From Bryobacterales bacterium (lineage in GTDB: Bacteria; Acidobacteriota; Terriglobia; Bryobacterales; UBA6623): a stretch of 43,719 nucleotides of DNA. Where the stretch lies: NCBI GenBank assembly GCA_022824585.1, contig JAJDZN010000088.1:1-43719 (forward strand), read 5' to 3'. Positions 24,510 to 31,954 of the stretch are shown in pieces. The translations under genes and the position numbers were made by a program. The notes under the pieces are model-generated. The model was given only the letters and a program-made list of their open reading frames with translations. It was not told the origin of the DNA and did no database searches. How positions within the stretch are numbered: position 1 is the first letter of the stretch; each line of letters begins with the position of its first letter.

Positions 24510-25412
24510 GGCTGGCTCGGCGGCTAGCTTGACGGACCGCAGGAACGCGATGTTGGCCTGGGCATCCTCGAGCGCGGAGGTCTTCGTGTCAGGGCCGCGG
24601 TCTTGCTCGACCGTGCCCCATCCTTCGTAGCCGGCCTCTTCCAAGGCGAGCTTGAGTGCGGCGAAGTCCACATCGCCTTGGCCTAGCTGGCAGAACACGC
24701 CGCGGTTGCAGGCCTCGTAGAAGCCGATGCGCTGCTCCACACTCTGCCGGAGAATGCCGCTGTCGAGATCCTTGATATGGACGTACGTCGTCCTCGAGGC
24801 ATAGCGCCGGAACGTTGCGATGGGGTCGAAACCGGCATAGAGCGAGTGGCCCGTATCGAGGCACAGGCCGAGCAGCCCCTCGTCGATCGAGTCCATCACC
24901 TGCTCCAACTCGTCCGCGAATTCCACGCAGCCTCCCGCGTGCGCATGCATGCACGCGGTCAAGCCGTATTCCTCGCGGACGATGCGGGCCGACGTGCGGA
25001 TGCGCTCGTGCAGGCCCGAGAGTTCGACTGGGTCGAGGCGCGGCGCCCGGGCGGAATCGCCCGCGTAGTTCGAGCGCACCGGCGACAGGCTGTCGATGAA
25101 GACCACCTGCTCGGCGCCCAAAGGCTCGAGCATGCGGCACGTGCGACGGGCCGCCTCCTGCACTTCCTCCCAGGCGTCGGCCTGGTGGAACGGGCGGAAC
25201 ACCACTCCGGCCGTCAGCACGAGACCGCGCTCGGCCAGATTGTCCGCTAGCAGGGCCGGGTCTTCGGGAACATAGCCGACCGGCCCGAGTTCGATGCCGG
25301 AATACCCGGCTTGGCTTGCTTCGTCGAGCACCTGCTGCCAGGGCGGATTCGACGGCGCGTCGGGAAATTCGACGCCCCACGAGCAGGGCGCGTTGCCGAT
25401 TGCAATGGACAT
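24498..25412 (-). CDS. IolE-like inosose dehydratase / TIM-barrel isomerase
   Basis: A 304-residue xylose-isomerase-like TIM barrel. The opening IGNAPCSWGVEFP and GYSGIELGPVGYVPED are typical of inosose dehydratase (IolE), which makes the substrate of IolD from scyllo-inosose. Metal-site candidates are in CLDTGHS, YVHIKDLD and VEQDR. No signal peptide, so cytoplasmic. Position next to the IolD and symporter genes (convergent, 12-bp overlap) supports an inositol role. It could be another sugar-phosphate isomerase/epimerase; I leave the symbol blank because the family is broad. Confidence 0.87.
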   Translation of the reverse strand: MSIAIGNAPCSWGVEFPDAPSNPPWQQVLDEASQAGYSGIELGPVGYVPEDPALLADNLAERGLVLTAGVVFRPFHQADAWEEVQEAARRTCRMLEPLGAEQVVFIDSLSPVRSNYAGDSARAPRLDPVELSGLHERIRTSARIVREEYGLTACMHAHAGGCVEFADELEQVMDSIDEGLLGLCLDTGHSLYAGFDPIATFRRYASRTTYVHIKDLDSGILRQSVEQRIGFYEACNRGVFCQLGQGDVDFAALKLALEEAGYEGWGTVEQDRGPDTKTSALEDAQANIAFLRSVKLAAEPASLG

Positions 25413-25543
25413 GGCTTGTACCGAGGGTAATACGGTTGAGAGCGTAGTCTCGCAGCGTCGTGCAGGAGGTGATTCTAGCGAGCCCTCGCGTTAAATGTCA
25501 CTGGGCGCAGGCGACCGGGTCGGGCCCCGAACTGCGCCGCAAG

Positions 25544-25984
25544 TCACCGATTGGCGAACGGTCGCAGGAAACTCACCCACATCATGGCGAACTGGAACGC
25601 ACCGAAGACGGCAACCGCCGCTAGGCGGCTCGCGATGCTCGTCGTCGATTCCATGCGCACGCAGGCAAGCAGGCCCAGCGCGCAGAACAGCGCGGTCAGG
25701 CCGGTCAGCACGATTTCGGCGAGCGTGAAGTCCCCGTCGAAGAACATCGGCACCCCCGCGAGATACAGCCAGACCAGCACCATCATGAGCAGCCACCAGG
25801 CGAAAACCGGCAGCGCAGCGTGCGGTCCCCACGCGGGGCGTGCCCTCACGACGGCGAGCGCGGCAACTACCGGCACGATCTGGACGAGGTGGCGAATGAG
25901 GGTTCCGCTCACGACACCCACGACCAGCAGCGCGGCGCCAACTCCGCCGAGGCAAGCGATCACAGTGTTCCGACGGCTTCGCAT
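25544..25984 (-). CDS. Hypothetical four-helix membrane protein
   Basis: A 146-residue protein with four hydrophobic segments (about 8-28, 33-46, 57-77, 88-107) and a fifth weak one near 118-136. Basic residues at the N-terminus (MRSRRNT) suggest an inside start. I do not recognise the family. It ends 131 bases beyond the IolE-like gene start, and its start lies 87 bases from the stop of sulfatase copy 4, on the same strand. Composition is that of a real membrane protein, unlike the antisense frame across it. Confidence 0.62.
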   Translation of the reverse strand: MRSRRNTVIACLGGVGAALLVVGVVSGTLIRHLVQIVPVVAALAVVRARPAWGPHAALPVFAWWLLMMVLVWLYLAGVPMFFDGDFTLAEIVLTGLTALFCALGLLACVRMESTTSIASRLAAVAVFGAFQFAMMWVSFLRPFANR

Positions 25985-26071
25985 CGGTGCTCCCTCTCCG
26001 CGCAGATCGCAGGCGACTGCTCTGTCAACCGGCGCGAACGCCGTCGCCCGTTCGCGAGGGACCCGCTAGCC

Positions 26072-27535
26072 TCATCGCCCGAACTCGCGCTCGATGTAGC
26101 GCACGTATTCCGGTCGGCCTCGCCACTCGTCGATATACGGAGCGTACCCGTCCTGCGTCATCCACCAGCGAGGTTCCGACTCCTTGCTGTCGAAGTCCCC
26201 GTCGGGATAATCCGCGCCGTTGGCGCTGGCTTCAACGGATGCGTTCCAAGCTTCCACGGCTTCGCGCAGCCGGGCTGTCTCGTCAGGCCGCTCCGCCGAG
26301 ATGTCCGTGGTCTCGTTCGGGTCGGCGGCCAAGTCGAAGACCTCGTACCCGTCGTTGTCCCGGTCGTTTCTGACGATCTTGAGGTCGTTGTCGATCAACG
26401 CGATCCGCCCGGTGTGACGGAATCCGATCGGCTGCTCTCGCTGTCCCAGCTCGCCCCCGAACAGCGGCTGCAAGTCGATGCCGTCTTGGGGTTGCAACGC
26501 CGCTTCCGCAGGCAGGCCGGCAATGGCCGAGATCGTGGGGAAGATGTCCATCGTCGCTGCCGGGAACTCGGTGACGCGGGCCTGGCCGATGCCGTCCGGC
26601 CACTCGATGACCGCAGGCACTCGGATGCCGCCCTCGTACAGGCTGCCCTTGAATCCCCGCAAGCCGCCGACCGTCTCCGGCTCGATCCGAGGCAGGCCGC
26701 CGTTGTCGCTGGTGAACCAAAGCACCGTGTTGCGCTCGACCTGCAACTCCCGCAGTCCGGCGCGCAGCGTTCCGATGCTGCGGTCCATTGCGGCCAACTC
26801 GCCGTAGTGATGCTGCGAATTTTCGTCCAAGCTGGCGAAAGCGGCCCGGTCCTCCTCGGAAGCGATCCACGGGGAGTGGGGCGTGCCGTACCAGATCACC
26901 ACGAAGAACGGGTTGGATTGCTCGGCCTGCCGTCGCATGAAGCGCAGCGCTTCAGCGACGATCACCTCGGACGAATCTCCTTCGTGCTGCACGAACAGGC
27001 CGTCGCGGCTCATCAGCGGGTCGCGCTCGAAGAAGTTCGTCACAGAGAGCCACCTATCGAATCCAAACACGCCGGGACTGTGGGCGTCCTCTGCCAGGAT
27101 CGGCACGCCCGGGCCGCGCAGCCCGTTGAGGTGCCACTTGCCGAAGTGCCCGGTGGAATAGCCTGCTTCGTCCAAGGCGCGGGCGATCGTCCGCTCCGGC
27201 CGCCGCAGCGCGTAGCCATGGTCCTCGACACCCGTGCGGTCATTCGTCCTGCCGGTCATCACGGTGGCGCGCGTGGGCGAGCAGTTCGGCGCCCCGGCGT
27301 AGAACCGGTCGAATCGCAATCCGGCCGCAGCCATCGCGTCAAGCTGTGGCGTCTTCAGAACGGGGTGGCTGTAGTAGCCGGTCTGGCCCCAGCCCATGTC
27401 GTCGGCCATGACCAAGACGAAGTTGGGACGGGCGGGGGCGGGCTGCTCGGGGGCTGTGCATCCGACGGTGGCGAGCGCCAAGATTGCCGAGGCTGCTGCT
27501 GGTCCGGCTCGAAGTAGCGGGAAGACGGGCTTCAT
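26072..27535 (-). CDS. Formylglycine sulfatase (S1 family), copy 4
   Basis: A 487-residue sulfatase. The N-terminus MKPVFPLLRAGPAAASAILALATVGC suggests a lipoprotein with Cys26, though the -3 residue is Thr. Metal site MADDMGW (Asp45, Asp46), maturation motif CSPTR with Cys85, FGKWHL, TSDNGG, and KGSLYEGGIRVPAVIEWP. The Cys85 motif is intact, so it is probably active once matured. I chose ATG 27535 over an in-frame ATG at 27760, which adds 75 Arg/Pro-rich residues. It runs divergently from the NHL-repeat gene. Subfamily and substrate not assigned. Confidence 0.93.
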   Translation of the reverse strand: MKPVFPLLRAGPAAASAILALATVGCTAPEQPAPARPNFVLVMADDMGWGQTGYYSHPVLKTPQLDAMAAAGLRFDRFYAGAPNCSPTRATVMTGRTNDRTGVEDHGYALRRPERTIARALDEAGYSTGHFGKWHLNGLRGPGVPILAEDAHSPGVFGFDRWLSVTNFFERDPLMSRDGLFVQHEGDSSEVIVAEALRFMRRQAEQSNPFFVVIWYGTPHSPWIASEEDRAAFASLDENSQHHYGELAAMDRSIGTLRAGLRELQVERNTVLWFTSDNGGLPRIEPETVGGLRGFKGSLYEGGIRVPAVIEWPDGIGQARVTEFPAATMDIFPTISAIAGLPAEAALQPQDGIDLQPLFGGELGQREQPIGFRHTGRIALIDNDLKIVRNDRDNDGYEVFDLAADPNETTDISAERPDETARLREAVEAWNASVEASANGADYPDGDFDSKESEPRWWMTQDGYAPYIDEWRGRPEYVRYIEREFGR

Positions 27536-27796
27536 ACGGGTTTCGATTCTACCAGTGAACGGCGCCGGGCCGATGCGATCGAACGGGCGGCGGCCGCCAC
27601 GTCCGCTGGCCGCTGCAACCAGCGTCAGTGCCCCGCCCCATGCCCCCCGGCGCATTGCCCTGGGGACGAAGGCCAGGCGCCGCGGGCGTTCCGGTGGCGG
27701 GGCTCGGGCGAATCGTATATGCTGTTCCCCGAATTCTGAACTGCTGCGAACCGCGACCATCGATTCGCGGACATGTCGCTGCAGTCGAGGTCCATC

Positions 27797-28720
27797 ATGC
27801 GAAATCTAAGCTTGCCCATGTGGCTAACCGTCTTCTCCGTAGCGCTTGCCGGCGTGTCGACGCCCGTCTTGCTTGCGGACGACTTCCCCGTCATGAAGTA
27901 CGCCGTCGATGCCGAGTGGCCGAGCCTTCCGGCCGGCTGGAATTTCGGCGAGACGCCGGGCGTGGCCGTGGACGGCAAGGGGCACGTGTACGTGTTCCAT
28001 CGCGGGGCGCACCCCATCATGGAGTTCGCGCCCGACGGCCGGCTCGTGCGGTCGTGGGGCGACGGCATGTTTATCCGGGCACATGCTGTCCGTGTTGACC
28101 CGGAGGGCAACATCTGGACCGTGGACAACGACACGCATCAGGTGCTGAAGATGGACCCGAGCGGTCGCGTGCAGATGGTAATCGGCCGTCGCGGCCAGAG
28201 CGGGGAAACCGACGAATTGTTCAACCGCCCCACCGATGTGGCCTTCGGGCCGAACGGCGAGATCTATGTCAGCGACGGCTATGGCAATTCGCGAGTGGTG
28301 AAGTTCTCCAAGGAGGGGCGCTACATCACGGCCTGGGGCAAGCACGGCAAGGGCGAGGGCGAATTCGATTTGCCGCACACGGTCGCCGTGGACCCGCAGG
28401 GCCGCGTCTACGTTGGCGATCGCGAGAACTACCGCGTGCAAGTTTTCGATGCGGACGGCAATTACCTGACCCAGTGGGACCACGTTGGCTCGCCGTGGGG
28501 CCTTGACTTTCACCCCGACGGGACGCTGGTCATGGCCGACGGCCACAACGACCGGATCGTGAAGGTGAGCCTCGACGGCAAGGTGCTTGGCGCCTTCGGC
28601 CGGAACGGCCGCATGCCAGGGGATCTGAGCTTCGGCCACCATATTGCCGTCGACGCGGAGGGCAACCTGTTCGTGGGCGAGATCAAGAACCAGCGCGTGC
28701 AAAAGTTCCGCCCGCGATAG
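27797..28720 (+). CDS. NHL-repeat six-bladed beta-propeller, secreted
   Basis: A 307-residue protein with a signal peptide (MRNLSLPMWLTVFSVALAGVS). It has about five or six repeats of the form GVAVDGKGHVYVFHRG, AVRVDPEGNIWTVDND, DVAFGPNGEIYVSDG, TVAVDPQGRVYVGDRE and HIAVDAEGNLFVGEI, which is the NHL/peptidyl-alpha-hydroxyglycine-lyase-like propeller. These proteins bind ligands or act as lyases or lactonases in the periplasm; no activity can be assigned. ATG 27797 has GAGG about 8 bases upstream; a start at 27773 would place MSLQSRSI before the signal. Confidence 0.88.
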   Translation: MRNLSLPMWLTVFSVALAGVSTPVLLADDFPVMKYAVDAEWPSLPAGWNFGETPGVAVDGKGHVYVFHRGAHPIMEFAPDGRLVRSWGDGMFIRAHAVRVDPEGNIWTVDNDTHQVLKMDPSGRVQMVIGRRGQSGETDELFNRPTDVAFGPNGEIYVSDGYGNSRVVKFSKEGRYITAWGKHGKGEGEFDLPHTVAVDPQGRVYVGDRENYRVQVFDADGNYLTQWDHVGSPWGLDFHPDGTLVMADGHNDRIVKVSLDGKVLGAFGRNGRMPGDLSFGHHIAVDAEGNLFVGEIKNQRVQKFRPR

Positions 28721-28734
28721 GCGCGGGGCGGCCC

Positions 28735-28764
28735 GCTCGCATCCGCAGCGGAAACCGTGCGAGC
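28735..28764. terminator. Hairpin between convergent genes
   Basis: GCTCGCA (28735-28741) pairs perfectly with TGCGAGC (28758-28764), and TCCG/CGGA (28742-28745/28749-28752) can pair inside it. It sits in the 85-bp gap between the convergent NHL and gamma-glutamyltransferase genes. No U-tract follows on either strand, so it may act as a two-way transcription barrier or mRNA 3' end protector. Confidence 0.4.
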
Positions 28765-28805
28765 GCAGGACGCGGCCCGCATTGCCGGGCCGGTTCGCCC
28801 GCCTG

Positions 28806-30473
28806 CTACCAAGCGGCCACGGTGCCGTCCTTGCGTGGATCGGTTCCGCCGAACAGCACGCCGCGTTCCCAGTCGATGTGAATCGCTTGGTAGCCGCCCA
28901 TGGGACCCGAGGTCTTGACTGAGTGTCCCTTGCGCATCAGCTCCGCCGCCACTTGCGGCGAGATCCCCTTTTCCAGCCCGACTCCGCCGCTGTTGCTGTG
29001 GCTGGCGCGCGGAGCTTCGCCCGCTTCCTGCACGTTCATTCCGAACTCGATCATGTTTAGCAGCACTTGGACTTGGCCCTGCGGCTGCAAGTCGCCGCCC
29101 ATGACCCCGAATGACAGCCACGGCCTGCCATCCTTGAAGGCCATTGCGGGAATGATGGTGTGGTAGGGGCGCTTGCGTCCCTCGATCCGGTTCGGGTGCT
29201 CCGGGTCCAGCGAGAAGAGCGCCCCTCGGTCTTGCAGCAGCAACCCGGTGCCCGGCACGACCACGCCGGAACCGAAGCCTTGGAACAGGCTGTTGATGAA
29301 GGAGACGGCATTGCGGTCTTTGTCCACCACGCTGAAGTAGACCGTATCGCCGCTGCCATCCAGCCAGTGCACCGGTCCCTTGACTCCCGAGTCGACCCTC
29401 TCGGCGGCGCGGGCGGGATCGATCCGCTCCCGCTGGCGCCGCGCGTAGTCTTTGGAAATCAGGGTCTGGACCGGCAGCCGGGCCCATTCCGGATCGGCCA
29501 GCCAAGCGCCAAGATCGGCGAACGCCAGCCGCTTGGCCTCGACAAACAAGTGCAGGTAGTCGGCCGTGTTGTGACCAGCCGCCTGGAGGTCGAAGCCTTC
29601 CAGGATGTTCAGCATCTCGAGCGCGGCCATGCCCTGTCCGTTGGGCGGCAGCTCGTAGATGCGGCTTCCCTTGTAGGTCGTGCTGATCGGTTCGACCCAG
29701 TCCGAGTGCTGGTAAGCCAGATCCTCCTCGGTCATGGGCCAGTCAAGGCTGTTGAGCCGCTGGACGATCCTGCGGGCGATCTCGCCCTTGTAGAAAGCGT
29801 CGCGCCCGCCGCGAGCGATCTGCCGGTACGTCCAAGCCAGGGGCTTGTTGACGAAAACGTCGCCATGCTTCGGGGGCTTTCCGTCGGTGTAGTACGCATT
29901 CACGAATTCCGGGTCATCCCTGTACGACGAACTGTTGCTGGCCCAATTCTCTGCGAAGATCTCCGACACCGGGAAGCCCTGCTCGGCGTATTGGATCGCA
30001 GGTTCCAGGACCTGCTCCACGGACATCGTGCCGAACCGCTCCAGCAGCGTGATCCAGCCATCGACCGCGCCCGGAACCGTGACCGAGAACGGTCCCTTGG
30101 CCGGAATATGCTCGAGCTTGCGGCGCTTGAAGAAATCAACGTTCGCGGCCGCGGGCGAAAAACCGCTGCCGTTCAGGCCCGCCAGCTGGCCCGTCTCGGC
30201 CATGTACACCAAGGCGAACATGTCGCCGCCGGGGCCGGTCATCATGGGCGCCACCAAGGCGAGCGTCGCCGCGGTGGCGATGGCCGCATCGACGGCGTTG
30301 CCGCCTTCCTGAAGGATCCGCAGGCCCGCCTGCGAGGCCAGCGGCTGGCTGGCCGCCACCATCCCGTTGCGCGCCGCGACAGCAGATCTGCCGGCAGTTG
30401 GGATAGGGCGGACGTCAGCCGCGCCAATGCACGACGTTGCGATCACCATTAGAACCACGCATCGAATCGACAC
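28806..30473 (-). CDS. Gamma-glutamyltransferase family Ntn-hydrolase
   Basis: A 555-residue precursor with a short signal peptide (MSIRCVVLMVIATSCIGA). The N-terminal large-subunit region has NAVDAAIATAATLALVAPMMTGPGGDMF, and the self-cleavage nucleophile is Thr377 in GSGDTVYFSVVD. The small subunit follows (GFGSGVVVPGTGLLLQDRG, PYHTIIPAMAF, GDLQPQGQVQVLLNM). It cleaves gamma-glutamyl amides such as glutathione, or acylated amides, in the periplasm. The GDT site and shorter lid resemble the acylase/YwrD-like branch more than E. coli GGT. It follows the DUF1501 gene by 41 bases in the same direction. Confidence 0.92.
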   Translation of the reverse strand: MSIRCVVLMVIATSCIGAADVRPIPTAGRSAVAARNGMVAASQPLASQAGLRILQEGGNAVDAAIATAATLALVAPMMTGPGGDMFALVYMAETGQLAGLNGSGFSPAAANVDFFKRRKLEHIPAKGPFSVTVPGAVDGWITLLERFGTMSVEQVLEPAIQYAEQGFPVSEIFAENWASNSSSYRDDPEFVNAYYTDGKPPKHGDVFVNKPLAWTYRQIARGGRDAFYKGEIARRIVQRLNSLDWPMTEEDLAYQHSDWVEPISTTYKGSRIYELPPNGQGMAALEMLNILEGFDLQAAGHNTADYLHLFVEAKRLAFADLGAWLADPEWARLPVQTLISKDYARRQRERIDPARAAERVDSGVKGPVHWLDGSGDTVYFSVVDKDRNAVSFINSLFQGFGSGVVVPGTGLLLQDRGALFSLDPEHPNRIEGRKRPYHTIIPAMAFKDGRPWLSFGVMGGDLQPQGQVQVLLNMIEFGMNVQEAGEAPRASHSNSGGVGLEKGISPQVAAELMRKGHSVKTSGPMGGYQAIHIDWERGVLFGGTDPRKDGTVAAW

Positions 30474-30514
30474 TGGCGAGACCCGCGATGCGCACGCAAG
30501 CTTAGCAGACTTGG

Positions 30515-31954
30515 CTAGGCTCGTCTGAGCCGATCTGCCAGAGCCGTGCTGCCGCCAACGTCGGTCAGGCGGAAGTCCCGGCCGCTGTGGCGGTAGGTGA
30601 GCTGCGTGTGGTCCAAGCCGAGCAGTGCGAGGATCGAAGCGTGCAGGTCATTGAGGTGAACCCGATCTTCCACCGCCCGCAGCCCGAGTTCGTCGGTGTT
30701 GCCGATCACCTTCCCGCCGCGCACGCCGCCGCCCGCCATCCAGAGCGTGAAGCCGTAGGGGTTGTGGTCCCGGCCCTCTGTCCTGCCCTTGCCGCCGTCA
30801 GAGTTGGGCGTGCGACCGAACTCGCCGCCCCAGATGACGAGCGTCGACTCCAGCAGCCCGCGAGACTTGAGGTCCGTCAGCAGCCCCGCCACGGCCTTGT
30901 CCGTCTCGGCGGCTCGGTCCAGGTGATTCTGGTCGCAGCCAGTGTGCCCGTCCCAGTCGATGGCGTTCTTGCCGTTGCCCGACCAAACCTGCACGAAGCG
31001 GACGCCCCGCTCGACCAGCCGCCGGGCCAGCAGGCAGCGACCGCCGAAGTCCGCGCTGACCGGATCGTCGAGTCCGTACAGCCGCTTGGTGGCCTCCGAC
31101 TCTCCCGAGACGTCCGTCGCCTCCGGCGCGGTCATTTGCATGCGGAAGGCAAGCTCGTAGGATTCGATGCGGGCGAGCAGCTCGGAATCGAGGTTCCGCG
31201 CCGCCGCGTGGGACTGGTTCAGGCCCCGCAACGTATCCAGCATGTCCCGCTGCTGATCGCTCGACCGTCCGTCCGGCGGGTTGAGATACAGGATGGGATC
31301 GGGCCCGGGCCGGAATGACGTGCCTTGGTAGGCGGCCGGCAGGAAGCCTTCGCCATAGACCTCGGGTCCGGAACGCACGCCGCCCTGCAACAGCACGACG
31401 AACCCGGGCAAGTTCTGGTTCTCGCTGCCGAGCCCGTACAGCACCCACGATCCAAGGCTCGGGCGGCCGATCCGCGGCCAGCCGTTGTGGATCAGGAACT
31501 GCGCCTGGGAATGGGTGAATCCCTCGTGGAAGTTGGAACGGACGATGGCGAGCTCGTCCGCCTGCCGGGCCACGTGCGGGAACAGGTCGGACACTTCCAG
31601 CCCGGACTGCCCGTGGCGCTTGAACGTCCGCCGGGAGCCGAGCAGCGGCCGCTGGAGAAACTTGCCGTTCTGAAAGTCCGCGTCGCCAAAGCTGTCCGGA
31701 GGCCGTTGCCCGTCCAACCTGTTCAGCAGCGGCTTGGGGTCGAACGTATCCATGTGGCTGGGGCCGCCCTGCATGAAAAGGTGGATCACGCTCTTGGCAG
31801 TCGCCGGCAGCGGCGCCGGGCGCGCTGCCAGCGACGCCTGCCCGGATTCGCCGGACTGCGCGAAGAGATCGAGCGCTGCGAGCCAGCCCAGCCCGAGACC
31901 CGAGCGCTGCAGGAAACCGCGCCTGGAGCTGTCAGTCCACATATACGAACTCAT
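30515..31954 (-). CDS. DUF1501 protein with Tat signal
   Basis: A 479-residue DUF1501 protein, an alkaline-phosphatase/sulfatase-fold relative. The twin-arginine signal SSRRGFLQRSGLGLGWLAALDLFA is near the start. Family landmarks are SVIHLFMQGGPSHMDTFDPKP, LVIWGGEFGRTPNSDGGKGRTEGRDHNP and GGGVRGGKVIGNTDELG. The biochemical role is unknown. It overlaps the preceding DUF1549/1553 gene by 23 bases; start 31942 (MWTDSS) is an alternative. This two-gene pair is common and expanded in Planctomycetes, Verrucomicrobia and Acidobacteria. Confidence 0.92.
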   Translation of the reverse strand: MSSYMWTDSSRRGFLQRSGLGLGWLAALDLFAQSGESGQASLAARPAPLPATAKSVIHLFMQGGPSHMDTFDPKPLLNRLDGQRPPDSFGDADFQNGKFLQRPLLGSRRTFKRHGQSGLEVSDLFPHVARQADELAIVRSNFHEGFTHSQAQFLIHNGWPRIGRPSLGSWVLYGLGSENQNLPGFVVLLQGGVRSGPEVYGEGFLPAAYQGTSFRPGPDPILYLNPPDGRSSDQQRDMLDTLRGLNQSHAAARNLDSELLARIESYELAFRMQMTAPEATDVSGESEATKRLYGLDDPVSADFGGRCLLARRLVERGVRFVQVWSGNGKNAIDWDGHTGCDQNHLDRAAETDKAVAGLLTDLKSRGLLESTLVIWGGEFGRTPNSDGGKGRTEGRDHNPYGFTLWMAGGGVRGGKVIGNTDELGLRAVEDRVHLNDLHASILALLGLDHTQLTYRHSGRDFRLTDVGGSTALADRLRRA

